Source: Pseudomonas rhodesiae (lineage in GTDB: Bacteria > Pseudomonadota > Gammaproteobacteria > Pseudomonadales > Pseudomonadaceae). From it: a DNA stretch of 64,000 nt. The position numbers and the translations under genes are program-made. The stretch is taken from assembly GCF_007858255.1 (NCBI RefSeq), contig NZ_VFEU01000022.1, positions 21,185 to 85,184 on the forward strand. Reading direction: 5' to 3'. The notes under the pieces are model-generated. The model saw only the letters and a program-made list of their open reading frames with translations, searched no databases and was not told where the DNA came from. Shown here piece by piece: positions 9,615 to 17,756 of this stretch (position 1 is its first letter; every line of letters begins with the position of its first letter).

Positions 9615-9799
9615 GCAGTAACGGATTGATGGTTCAGGCACGTACGCGGGCTTGAACTCTGGTTGTTGGCTCGTTTGAACAATAAAAACCCGGGAGCAAG
9701 GGGTGAGCGGGCAACCGAACACGCGACAGTCTGGTAGCGGGCTGTCTGAATAAGTTTTGCCCGCGAGGGCAAGTTTCCATAAGCAATTTCGAGAGACGG

Positions 9800-10957
9800 A
9801 TGAACATCACCACCTTAGCCAAACGCACGTGCCTGCTTATCTCGCTGATCATCACCCCGGCCGCCTGGGCGGTTGAAATGGTGCCGGCTTCACCGCAACT
9901 GGCCGCCAAGGCCTGGGTGCTCATGGATGCCGCCAGCGGCAACGTGCTGGTCGAGAACAACGGTGACCAGCGCCTGCCGCCGGCCAGCCTGACCAAGTTG
10001 ATGACCGCCTATATCGCGACCCTGGAAATCCGTCGCGGCCAGATCGGCGAAAACGACCCGGTGACCGTCAGCGAAAACGCCTGGCGTACCGGCGGTTCGC
10101 GGATGTTCATCAAGGTGGGCTCCCAAGTCACCGTCAGCGACCTGCTGCACGGCATCATCATCCAGTCCGGTAACGACGCCAGCGTCGCCCTGGCCGAGCA
10201 CATCGCCGGCAGCGAAGACGCGTTCGCCGACATGATGAACAAAACCGTGGCCGATCTGGGCATGACCAACAGCCACTTCATGAACCCGACCGGTCTGCCG
10301 AACCCAGAGCACTACTCGTCGGCCCATGACATGGCGATCCTGGCGCGCGCGATCATCCGCGTCGACCCGGTGCACTACGCGATCTACTCCCAGAAGGAGT
10401 TCTTCTGGAACAACATCAAACAGCCTAACCGCAACCTGCTGCTGTGGCGCGACAAGACCGTCGACGGCCTGAAAACCGGCCACACCGAAGAGGCCGGCTA
10501 CTGCATGGTGTCCTCGGCGGTACGTGACGGCCAACGCCTGATCGCCGTGGTGTTCGGTACCAACAGCGAACAGGCCCGTGCGGCCGAGACGCAAAAGCTG
10601 CTGACCTACGGTTTCCGCTTCTTCGAAACCCAGACCTTCTACCAGAAGGGTGCTGAGCTGGCGACCGCCCCGGTGTGGAAAGGCGCGGCTTCCCAAGTCA
10701 AGGCCGGCCTGGCCGAAGACCTGACCCTGACCATGCCTAAAGGCCAGCTGAAAAAGCTCGCTGCCAGCATGACCATGAATCCGCAATTGGTCGCACCAAT
10801 CGCCAAGGGCGATGTGATCGGTAAAGTCGAAGTGAAACTGGACGACAAGGTGGTGCACAGCGCCGACCTGATCGCGCTGGACGCCGTCGACGAAGGTGGT
10901 ATCTTCCGCCGCGTGTGGGATAGCATCCGTCTATTCTTCTACGGCTTGTTCAACTGA
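9800..10957 (+). CDS. dacA: D-alanyl-D-alanine carboxypeptidase (PBP5/6 type)
   Basis: DacA trims the terminal D-Ala from peptidoglycan pentapeptides. The 385-residue precursor has a cleavable signal (MNITTLAKRT...PAAWA). The penicillin-binding domain shows PASLTKLMTAY (SxxK), QSGNDASVALAEH (SxN) and DGLKTGHTEEAGY (KTG). A PBP5 C-terminal beta domain spans roughly 280-370. The end SIRLFFYGLFN is the amphipathic helix that anchors the protein to the inner membrane. It is separated from rlpA by 185 bases and followed by a terminator hairpin. Confidence 0.97.
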   Translation: MNITTLAKRTCLLISLIITPAAWAVEMVPASPQLAAKAWVLMDAASGNVLVENNGDQRLPPASLTKLMTAYIATLEIRRGQIGENDPVTVSENAWRTGGSRMFIKVGSQVTVSDLLHGIIIQSGNDASVALAEHIAGSEDAFADMMNKTVADLGMTNSHFMNPTGLPNPEHYSSAHDMAILARAIIRVDPVHYAIYSQKEFFWNNIKQPNRNLLLWRDKTVDGLKTGHTEEAGYCMVSSAVRDGQRLIAVVFGTNSEQARAAETQKLLTYGFRFFETQTFYQKGAELATAPVWKGAASQVKAGLAEDLTLTMPKGQLKKLAASMTMNPQLVAPIAKGDVIGKVEVKLDDKVVHSADLIALDAVDEGGIFRRVWDSIRLFFYGLFN

Positions 10958-10973
10958 TTGTGTGCACCTGCAT

Positions 10974-11002
10974 AGCCCCGCGTTGAACCGACGCGGGGCT
11001 TT
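10974..11002 (+). terminator. hairpin terminator after dacA
   Basis: A perfect 10-bp stem, AGCCCCGCGT pairing with ACGCGGGGCT around a 7-base loop, lies 17 bases after the dacA stop. The T-run is short (TTT), so termination may be partial and lipB-lipA may be read through. Confidence 0.7.
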
Positions 11003-11041
11003 GCCGTCGCCACGGCTTACCGCTTACGAGGCCGTTCTGCC

Positions 11042-11317
11042 ATGACCGATAAAGAAGTGAAGGCGCCCAAGATCGAGTTCCCGGTGACGGATTATCCCGT
11101 CAAGGTGATCAGCGATACCGGTGTTGGCAACAAAGACAAGATCCTCGACATCGTGCGTAAACACGCCACGATCAACGACAACCGTGTGGACGAGCGCTCC
11201 AGTACCAACGGTAAATACACCACGATCCAGTTGCACATCGTGGCGACGGATCAGGACCAGCTCTACAACATCAACAGTGAACTGCGGGCCACCGGCTTCG
11301 TACACATGGTGTTGTGA
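11042..11317 (+). CDS. DUF493 / YbeD-family protein
   Basis: This 91-residue ACT-like ferredoxin-fold protein matches the YbeD family found next to lipB in many gamma-proteobacteria. Family features include the FPVTDYPVKVI opening, the central DNRVDERSSTNGKYTTIQLHI and the end LRATGFVHMVL. Its biochemical role is not established; the conserved neighbourhood suggests a link to lipoate metabolism or envelope synthesis. Its TGA overlaps the lipB ATG. Confidence 0.93.
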   Translation: MTDKEVKAPKIEFPVTDYPVKVISDTGVGNKDKILDIVRKHATINDNRVDERSSTNGKYTTIQLHIVATDQDQLYNINSELRATGFVHMVL

Positions 11318-11964
11318 TGTCGCAGGTCCTGGGCTTTCGTGAACTTGGCCAGATGGCCTACGAGCCCGTCTGGCATGCGATGCAGCGCTTCACCAACGAG
11401 CGCGGCACCTCGGCGCCGGATGAGGTCTGGCTGGTGGAGCATCCACCGGTGTTCACCCAGGGCCAGGCCGGCAAGGCCGAACATCTGCTGCTGCCGGGGG
11501 AGATTCCGGTGGTGCAGGTCGACCGGGGTGGCCAAGTGACTTACCATGGCCCCGGTCAGCTTGTGGCTTACCTGCTGTTGGATGTGCGCAAGCTGGGGTT
11601 TGGTGTGCGTGATCTGGTCAGCCGTATCGAGGCGTGCCTGATCGAGCTATTGGCCAGTTACGGCGTCACCGCCGCGGCCAAGCCCGATGCTCCGGGGGTG
11701 TATGTGGATGGCGCGAAAATCGCTTCCCTGGGGCTGCGGATTCGCCACGGTTGTTCCTTTCATGGCCTGGCCCTGAACGTGGACATGGACCTGGCGCCCT
11801 TCCGGCGCATCAACCCGTGCGGTTATGCCGGGTTAGCGATGACACAGCTGAGCGAGCATGTGACACCGATTAAATTTGCCGAGGTAAGTGCCCGGCTGCG
11901 CGCGCAGCTCGTCAAACACCTCGACTATGCTGAGCAGACGACCCTCACGGGCGGAATCGACTGA
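11317..11964 (+). CDS. lipB: octanoyl-[acyl-carrier-protein]:protein octanoyltransferase
   Basis: LipB moves an octanoyl group from ACP to lipoyl-domain lysines, the first step of de novo lipoylation. The 215-residue protein has the substrate-binding motif GQVTYHGPGQLVAYLLLD. It also has DGAKIASLGLRIRHGCSFHG with the catalytic Lys, and INPCGYAGLAMTQL with the acyl-accepting Cys. The ATG at 11317 shares bases with the upstream stop. lipA starts 2 bases after its TGA. Confidence 0.97.
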   Translation: MSQVLGFRELGQMAYEPVWHAMQRFTNERGTSAPDEVWLVEHPPVFTQGQAGKAEHLLLPGEIPVVQVDRGGQVTYHGPGQLVAYLLLDVRKLGFGVRDLVSRIEACLIELLASYGVTAAAKPDAPGVYVDGAKIASLGLRIRHGCSFHGLALNVDMDLAPFRRINPCGYAGLAMTQLSEHVTPIKFAEVSARLRAQLVKHLDYAEQTTLTGGID

Positions 11965-11966
11965 CT

Positions 11967-12992
11967 ATGACTACTGATGCAGTGCAAACCATGATCCCGA
12001 CGCTGGACGTAACCGAGCGTCCGGCCCCGGCCCCGCGTGCCAAGGTGGAAGCCGGCGTCAAGCTGCGCGGCGCCGAGAAGGTTGCACGCATCCCGGTAAA
12101 GATCATTCCGACCACCGAACTGCCGAAAAAGCCTGACTGGATCCGCGTGCGCATCCCTGTCTCGCCGGAAGTCGACCGTATCAAAGCCCTGCTGCGCAAA
12201 CACAAGCTGCACAGTGTGTGCGAAGAGGCCTCCTGCCCGAACCTGGGTGAGTGTTTCTCCGGCGGCACCGCCACGTTCATGATCATGGGTGACATCTGCA
12301 CTCGCCGTTGCCCGTTCTGCGACGTCGGCCACGGCCGGCCGAAGCCACTGGACGTCAACGAGCCGGAAAGCCTGGCCATCGCCATCGCCGACCTCAAACT
12401 CAAGTACGTGGTGATCACTTCGGTGGACCGCGACGATTTGCGTGACGGCGGTGCCCAGCACTTTGCCGACTGCATTCGCGAAATTCGCAAACTGTCGCCG
12501 AACGTTGTGCTCGAAACCCTGGTGCCGGACTACCGTGGCCGTATGGACGTGGCGTTGGAAATCACTGCCGCCGAGCCGCCGGATGTGTTCAACCACAACC
12601 TGGAAACCGTGCCACGCCTGTACAAGGCCGCGCGTCCCGGTTCGGACTACCAGTGGTCGCTGACCCTGCTGCAGAAGTTCAAGCAGATGATGCCGCACAT
12701 CCCCACCAAATCCGGCCTGATGCTGGGCCTGGGCGAGACCGATGAGGAAGTGATCGAAGTCATGAAGCGCATGCGCGAACACGACATCGACATGCTGACC
12801 TTGGGCCAGTACCTGCAACCATCGCGTAACCACTTGCCGGTGCAGCGTTTCGTGCACCCGGACACCTTCGCCTGGTTCGCCGAGGAAGGCTACAAGATGG
12901 GCTTCAAAAACGTGGCATCGGGCCCGCTGGTGCGTTCTTCGTACCACGCCGACGAGCAGGCCAAGCTGGTCAAGGCAAGCCTGATCTCCTGA
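11967..12992 (+). CDS. lipA: lipoyl synthase
   Basis: LipA is a radical-SAM enzyme that inserts two sulphurs into the octanoyl chain to form lipoate. Both iron-sulphur clusters are visible: the auxiliary set CEEASCPNLGEC and the SAM set CTRRCPFCDVG. The C-terminal GPLVRSSYHADEQ contains the conserved serine that binds the auxiliary cluster. At 341 residues it has the usual length. It forms a pair with lipB. Confidence 0.97.
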   Translation: MTTDAVQTMIPTLDVTERPAPAPRAKVEAGVKLRGAEKVARIPVKIIPTTELPKKPDWIRVRIPVSPEVDRIKALLRKHKLHSVCEEASCPNLGECFSGGTATFMIMGDICTRRCPFCDVGHGRPKPLDVNEPESLAIAIADLKLKYVVITSVDRDDLRDGGAQHFADCIREIRKLSPNVVLETLVPDYRGRMDVALEITAAEPPDVFNHNLETVPRLYKAARPGSDYQWSLTLLQKFKQMMPHIPTKSGLMLGLGETDEEVIEVMKRMREHDIDMLTLGQYLQPSRNHLPVQRFVHPDTFAWFAEEGYKMGFKNVASGPLVRSSYHADEQAKLVKASLIS

Positions 12993-13023
12993 TCGGAGTT
13001 TAAATCCGGAATGGGAGGGGCTT

Positions 13024-13114
13024 ATGTGGGAGGGGGCTTGCCCCTGATAGCGATAGGTCAGTCACTCATGTGCTGGCTGATCCACCGCTATCGGGGTAAG
13101 CCCCCTCCCACATT
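13024..13114. repeat. REPIN: two REP palindromes in inverted orientation
   Basis: ATGTGGGAGGGGGCTTGCCC at the left and the inverted GGGGTAAGCCCCCTCCCACAT at the right enclose about 50 bases, with a GATAGCG/CGCTATC pair just inside. This is the mirror-image REP doublet (REPIN) typical of fluorescent pseudomonads. It lies between lipA and the LD-carboxypeptidase gene. Confidence 0.88.
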
Positions 13115-13144
13115 TCGTTGTGCGTTAACCAGGGAGAGTTGTGT

Positions 13145-14065
13145 ATGACAACCGCCGTTCCAGCCCTTCGTTCTGAAGGCACCATCGCCCTGATCGCTCC
13201 CGCCGGCCCCGCAGCGCTGGACGTTGAAAAGGCCGGCCAATGGGTGCGCACCCGCGGCTACGACCTGCGGATTTTTGCTGGGGTGTATGAGCGTGACGGC
13301 TACCTCGCCGGCAGCGATGAGGTGCGCTTGCATGATCTGCACGCCGCCTTCGCCGACCCTGAAATCGATGCGATCTTCTGCCTGCGGGGCGGCTACGGCA
13401 CGCCACGGCTGTTGGACTGTTTGGACTTCGACCTGCTGCGCGCCAACCCCAAACCCTTCGTCGGCTACAGCGACATCACCGCCTTGCACCTGGCCATCAA
13501 CCGCTACGCGGGCTTCGTGACGTTCCACGGGCCGATGCTCAATGCCGACCTGTTGGGCGACAAGCAGCAACCCACCGAGTCCTCACTGTTCAGTCTGCTG
13601 CGTGGTCAACTGGGCGCGGGCAACCTCATCACGCACCCGGCGGCCTACCCGCTGACCACCATTGAGCCTGGCATCGCCTGTGGGCGTTTGCTGGGAGGCA
13701 ACCTGTCGATGATTGCGGCGGTGATGGGCACGCCTTACGAAATCGACGCGCAGGGCATCATCTTGTTTATCGAAGACGTCAACGAGCCGATCTACCGCAT
13801 TGACCGCCTGCTCACCCACCTGCGACTGGCGGGCAAATTGGCTCAGGTCGCCGGTGTGCTGGTCGGGGACGTGGCGGGAGTGGATAACGTCGCGCTGCAG
13901 CGCCTGCTCAAACAGACATTTGAACCGTTGTGCATTCCGGTGCTGGCCGGCTGGCGCAGTGGGCATTGCGATCCGAACCTGACCCTGCCGATGGGCGCGT
14001 GGGTGCGGCTGGATGCGGGGGAGCAGCGGGTGGTGTTGGAGCAGGATGTGGTCGTTACACTTTGA
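13145..14065 (+). CDS. LD-carboxypeptidase (peptidase family S66)
   Basis: This 306-residue protein belongs to the LdcA family, which removes the terminal D-Ala from murein tetrapeptides in the cytoplasm during cell-wall recycling. The catalytic triad regions can be read: nucleophilic Ser in FVGYSDITALHLA, Glu in ILFIEDVNEPIYRIDR, and His in WRSGHCDPNLTLPMG. The start at 13145 follows GGGAGAG. An upstream in-frame ATG at 13118 falls in the REP-flanking sequence and is rejected. No recycling partner genes are adjacent. Confidence 0.92.
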   Translation: MTTAVPALRSEGTIALIAPAGPAALDVEKAGQWVRTRGYDLRIFAGVYERDGYLAGSDEVRLHDLHAAFADPEIDAIFCLRGGYGTPRLLDCLDFDLLRANPKPFVGYSDITALHLAINRYAGFVTFHGPMLNADLLGDKQQPTESSLFSLLRGQLGAGNLITHPAAYPLTTIEPGIACGRLLGGNLSMIAAVMGTPYEIDAQGIILFIEDVNEPIYRIDRLLTHLRLAGKLAQVAGVLVGDVAGVDNVALQRLLKQTFEPLCIPVLAGWRSGHCDPNLTLPMGAWVRLDAGEQRVVLEQDVVVTL

Positions 14066-14090
14066 ATCTGGGATCACTCGCTAAACCGTC

Positions 14091-14296
14091 ATCGGGGGCA
14101 AGCCCCCTCCCACATTGATCAGTGATCGACATTACAACTTGGTCAGCTGTGGGAGGGGGCAAGTCCCCTCTCACATTGATCAGTGATCGACATGACAACT
14201 CGGTCAGCTGTGGGAGGGGGCAAGCCCCTCTCACATTGATCAGTGATCGACATGACAACTTGGTCAACTGTGGGAGGGGGCTTGCCCCCGATAGCA
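14091..14296. repeat. tandem REP array, about 60-bp unit
   Basis: A REP half (ATCGGGGGCAAGCCCCCTCCCAC) is followed by a CATTGATCAGTGATCGACAT spacer that recurs at 14111, 14172 and 14232, so the period is 61 then 60 bases. Each unit carries a GTGGGAGGGGGC core, and the array closes with an inverted GGGGGCTTGCCCCCGATAGC. The units differ by only a few substitutions, which points to recent tandem duplication of REP plus spacer. The array lies between two convergent genes. Confidence 0.88.
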
Positions 14297-14315
14297 TTAG
14301 CCGCCATCAGCCGAT

Positions 14316-15641
14316 CTAGCGGTTTTGCAGCGACTCCAGCAACTTCACCGTCGGATACCCGTCCGCCGGCCAGCCCAGTGCCTGTTGCGCCGCGCGAATG
14401 GCCTTGCGGGTATTGGCGCCGATGATGCCGTCCGGGTTGCCCGCGTCGTAGCCTTTAGCGCTGAGTACCGTTTGCAGCTCAATGCGCTGTGAACGGCTCA
14501 GGGGCAGTTCATCCTTGGGCCAATCGCCACGAATCACACCGCCACCGCCGAACCGTTCGGACAGCAGGCCAACCGCCAGTGCATAAGACGACGAGTTGTT
14601 GTACTTGAGGATGGCGCGGAAGTTGTCCAGCACCAGGAACGCCGGCCCACGGTAGCCCGCAGGTAGCAGCAGGGCGGCGGACAGTTGGTCGACATTGGGC
14701 GGCATGCTGGCGCCTGGCGGCAACTGGAGGCCCAGTTTCAGCCATTCGCCAACGGTCTTGCGCGTGCCGCCGTCGGCCAGGGCGTAATCGAAGTTGCTTG
14801 GCAGTTGTTTGACCTCAAAGCCCCACGGCTGCCCTTTCTGCCATCCGGAGCTTTGCAAGTAGTGCGCGGTGGAGGCGAGGGCGTCGGCCGGGCTGTTCCA
14901 GATATCGCGGCGGCCGTCGCCGTCGAAGTCCACGGCGTGGGTGTTGTAGGTGGTGGGAATGAACTGGGTCTGGCCCATGGCCCCGGCCCAGGAGCCTTTC
15001 ATCTGGTCGGCTGCGATATCGCCATGCTGGATGATCTGCAGGGCCGCCAGCAATTGTGCCTGGGCAAACGCCGGTCGGCGGCCTTCGTAGGCCAGGGTCG
15101 CCAGGGAGCGGATCACCGAGTTGTTACCCTGGAACTGGCCGAAGTTGCTCTCCATGCCCCACACCGAGACCAGCGCCTCTCGGTCGACGCCGTAGCGCTG
15201 CTCGATGCGTTGCAGAATATCGGCGTACTTGATCAGCAACGCCTGGCCATTGCGCACGCGCACCGGTGACAGGGCGCCGTCGAGGTATTCCCACACCGGG
15301 CGAGAAAATTCCGGCTGGCTGCGGTCGGCGCGAATCACCGCCATATCAGGCGTGACGTTGGCAAAGGCAGTATCGAAAACAGCGGGGGTGATACCGGCCT
15401 TTAGCGCCTCTGCACGAAAGCCAGCCTGCCATTCGGCGAAGGTCTGGGTCGGTTGGATATCCAGGTTGTCTACGGCCAGCGGAGCCACAACGGCGGGCGC
15501 TACCACAGGGGCGGGCTGAAGCGTCTGCAAGGGCTGGGCGTCGGCGGCGGTAGGTTTTTCCGCGCAGGCGACGAGCAGAATGAGGCTGGAGGCAGCGATC
15601 AATTGGCGCAGGTGCCAACGACGGGAAAGGCTAGAGGGCAT
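14316..15641 (-). CDS. lytic murein transglycosylase, MltB type with peptidoglycan-binding domain
   Basis: This 441-residue second MltB-family enzyme differs from mltB at 7600 by a lipobox (LILLVAC, Cys about 26) and a C-terminal PG_binding_1 domain (about 385-440, LQTVLSAKGYDAGNPDGIIGANTRKAIRAAQ). The catalytic region reads VSVWGMESNFGQFQGN with the Glu, then SWAGAMGQTQFIPTTYNTHAVDFDGDG. It probably acts at the outer membrane on glycan strands. The layout matches the soluble lytic transglycosylase B homologues of Pseudomonas; the exact paralogue name is not assigned. Confidence 0.92.
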   Translation of the reverse strand: MPSSLSRRWHLRQLIAASSLILLVACAEKPTAADAQPLQTLQPAPVVAPAVVAPLAVDNLDIQPTQTFAEWQAGFRAEALKAGITPAVFDTAFANVTPDMAVIRADRSQPEFSRPVWEYLDGALSPVRVRNGQALLIKYADILQRIEQRYGVDREALVSVWGMESNFGQFQGNNSVIRSLATLAYEGRRPAFAQAQLLAALQIIQHGDIAADQMKGSWAGAMGQTQFIPTTYNTHAVDFDGDGRRDIWNSPADALASTAHYLQSSGWQKGQPWGFEVKQLPSNFDYALADGGTRKTVGEWLKLGLQLPPGASMPPNVDQLSAALLLPAGYRGPAFLVLDNFRAILKYNNSSSYALAVGLLSERFGGGGVIRGDWPKDELPLSRSQRIELQTVLSAKGYDAGNPDGIIGANTRKAIRAAQQALGWPADGYPTVKLLESLQNR

Positions 15642-15702
15642 GCACAGGTCCAGGGATTACAAATCAGGTGCAGACCTTATCATGCCAGAGGGGCGCTTGC
15701 CT

Positions 15703-15867
15703 TCAGGCAGCCAGAAAGTAAGAAGCCTCCCAGCTATTAGACTGGAAGGCTTCGCGGCGGTAGCTGCCTTTGCCCTTGCCGGCGCGTTCCTGACGGCTGC
15801 GGAACAGTGGCTGGGCGATGATGGATTTGGCCTTATTGGGGCCATGCTTGGATGGCTTTTTGCTCAT
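15703..15867 (-). CDS. arfA: alternative ribosome-rescue factor ArfA
   Basis: This 54-residue basic peptide begins MSKKPSKHGPNKAK and contains AQPLFRSRQERAGKGKGSYRR. The core matches the ArfA pattern ([20 protein letters not shown] in E. coli). ArfA recruits RF2 to ribosomes stalled on mRNAs without a stop codon. The ATG at 15867 is chosen because the ArfA core starts close behind it. As in known arfA genes, a strong hairpin lies inside the last codons (15722-15753), which should yield a truncated, non-stop arfA message that only tmRNA failure lets through. The gene is much shorter than 72-residue E. coli ArfA. Confidence 0.82.
   Translation of the reverse strand: MSKKPSKHGPNKAKSIIAQPLFRSRQERAGKGKGSYRREAFQSNSWEASYFLAA
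15722..15753 (-). promoter_or_regulatory. intragenic hairpin near the 3' end of arfA
   Basis: On the coding strand GAAGCCT-t-CCAG pairs with CTGG-g-AGGCTTC around an 8-base loop (7 + 4 bp with a single mismatch). It covers the codons from E-A-F-Q to W-E-A-S, about 20 bases before the stop. Such intragenic stems act as RNase III sites or terminators in arfA of other bacteria and make the mRNA non-stop. Which applies here is inferred, not seen. Confidence 0.7.
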
Positions 15868-15979
15868 GGTCGGGACTCTCGGTAGGTGGTTACAACGGCG
15901 CAAATCATCTGCCGAAGTTTGGCCGCTGTAAAGCCCGACAAGGTTTTTGAAATGTTAACGCGGTCAACAGATGGGAGGG

Positions 15980-17017
15980 CTATTCGGCGGGGAGTGTCAG
16001 GCGTTGCCCGGACATCAGCAGCGCCAAGCGACTCAGGCTCATCCATGGCGAACCGGCCGCTTGTCCCTTGATTTGCGCATCGATGCGCTGTGCTTCGAGC
16101 AGAAGCTGCGCCCAACGTTGCGCCGAGTGCCGTTGCAGGGCTTTGCTCATCAGGGGTTTGCGTTTGTCCCATACCGGTGGTCGTGCCTGGCTGAAACATT
16201 TGTCCAGCGGCGTACCTTGGCTGTATTGCAGGGAAATATTGGCCAGTACCCGCAACTCACGGGCCAGGGCCCAAAGAATCACCGGCGGCTCCACCCCTTC
16301 GCCGCGCAGCCCTTCGAGCATGCGCAGGGCATGGGCAGGTTCGCCGTTGAGAATCGCATCCACCAGCCCGAACACATCAAAGCGCGCGCTATCGGCCACG
16401 GCGCTTTGCACGGTTTCGACAGTGATCTGCCCGTCTTCGGCCATCAGCTTGAGCTTCTCGATTTCCTGGGCGGCGGCAAGCAAGTTACCTTCAACCCGGG
16501 CCGCGATCAGCTCGACCGCGTCTTGAGTCGCCGCCAGGCCCGATTGGGACAGGCGCTGACGAATCCATTGCGGCAATTGGTTACTGTCCACCGGCCAGAT
16601 CTGGATGAACTGGGTCTGCGCGCCTTCCACCAACGCCTTGCCCCATTTGGTTTTCTGCGCACTGCCGTCGAGTTTGGGCAGGCTGATCAGCAACACCGTA
16701 TCCTCGGCGGGGCGTGCGCAGTATTCCATCAGGGCAGAGGCACCTTTGTCGCCGGGCTTGCCTGAAGGCAGGCGCAGTTCCAGCAGGCGTTTTTCGGCGA
16801 ACAGCGACATGCTCGCACCGGCTTGCAGCAAGGTGCCCCAGTCGAAGCTGGCATCCGCGCTGAAGACCTGGCGTTCATCGAAACCTTGCTGGCGAGCAGC
16901 CGTGCGAATGGCGTCGGCGGCTTCCTGGCACAGTAGCGGGTCGTCACCGCTGACAATGTAGACAGGCGCGAGGCCACCTTGCAGGTGTTTGGCGAGTTGG
17001 GCGGGAGCGAGTTTCAT
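15980..17017 (-). CDS. holA: DNA polymerase III delta subunit
   Basis: HolA is the clamp-loader subunit that opens the beta sliding clamp. The 345-residue protein starts MKLAPAQLAKHLQGGLAPVYIVSGDDPLLCQEAADAI, the usual delta N-terminus with the beta-binding segment following (ADASFDWGTLLQAGASMSLFAEKRLLELRL). It continues through ELIAARVEGNLLAAAQEIEKL and a C-terminal collar domain. It lies 39 bases downstream of lptE, the usual leuS-lptE-holA order. Confidence 0.96.
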   Translation of the reverse strand: MKLAPAQLAKHLQGGLAPVYIVSGDDPLLCQEAADAIRTAARQQGFDERQVFSADASFDWGTLLQAGASMSLFAEKRLLELRLPSGKPGDKGASALMEYCARPAEDTVLLISLPKLDGSAQKTKWGKALVEGAQTQFIQIWPVDSNQLPQWIRQRLSQSGLAATQDAVELIAARVEGNLLAAAQEIEKLKLMAEDGQITVETVQSAVADSARFDVFGLVDAILNGEPAHALRMLEGLRGEGVEPPVILWALARELRVLANISLQYSQGTPLDKCFSQARPPVWDKRKPLMSKALQRHSAQRWAQLLLEAQRIDAQIKGQAAGSPWMSLSRLALLMSGQRLTLPAE

Positions 17018-17056
17018 AGGCAGGGCGAACGGGGCGCCAGGGGCGCCCCGTCTGGC

Positions 17057-17668
17057 TTACTCAGCTGGTACCGGTACTTCGACAGGCGATTGTTTCGGCG
17101 TGTTGTCTTCGTACTCCTGTGCCGCTTTAAGCGCGTCGGCTTCTGCCTTGGCCTTGTCGTCAGCGGTGCGTTGCAGCACTTCCAGCTGTTCAGGTGTGAG
17201 CAGTTGCAGGCGCAACATCATGCGTTGAACCAGGTCGCGACGCATTTCCTTGCGCACTTGAACGACTTCCGAATCCGAACCCACCAGGTTGTTGCCGTCG
17301 TGGCTCACTACCTTCTGGATCTGAATCTTGTCATCCATCAACGGCAGGTGGTCACGGCCCTGCACCTCAAAGCTGAGCACGGTGCTCAGTTCGATGTCCG
17401 ACGCACGGCCTGCGCTGGCGTAGCTCAGGTTACGTTGGGTTTCTTTCTCGTCCACCAGTACCAGCTTGTAGGGCGCGCCGGTGTAGACATGCACGCCGCT
17501 GTTTTCCAAGACCTGACGCAGTTGCGTCACGGTTTCGCCATAAGCGTTACGGGCGCTGACGTCCAATTCTTTGATGGACAGGTCATTGGTGCCCGTGCCG
17601 CGCAGCTGGAAGCCGCAAGCGCTCAGCAGCACGGCAAGGCCCATAACCAGCAAGTTGCGTTTGATCAT
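17057..17668 (-). CDS. lptE: LPS-assembly lipoprotein LptE
   Basis: LptE plugs the LptD barrel and helps insert lipopolysaccharide into the outer membrane. The 203-residue precursor has a lipoprotein signal (MIKRNLLVMGLAVLLSAC, Cys 18) followed by GFQLRG, the typical LptE start. A charged C-terminal tail rich in Lys, Glu and Ala follows. It is 88 bases downstream of leuS and precedes holA. Confidence 0.95.
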   Translation of the reverse strand: MIKRNLLVMGLAVLLSACGFQLRGTGTNDLSIKELDVSARNAYGETVTQLRQVLENSGVHVYTGAPYKLVLVDEKETQRNLSYASAGRASDIELSTVLSFEVQGRDHLPLMDDKIQIQKVVSHDGNNLVGSDSEVVQVRKEMRRDLVQRMMLRLQLLTPEQLEVLQRTADDKAKAEADALKAAQEYEDNTPKQSPVEVPVPAE

Positions 17669-17756
17669 TTTGTTGCTCCCCTTGAAACCAGGCGGGCCTT
17701 ATCGCGGCCCTGAAGGTTTAGTTCGGCGCAGGGCTCAAGCCCTGCGCCCGATCCGA

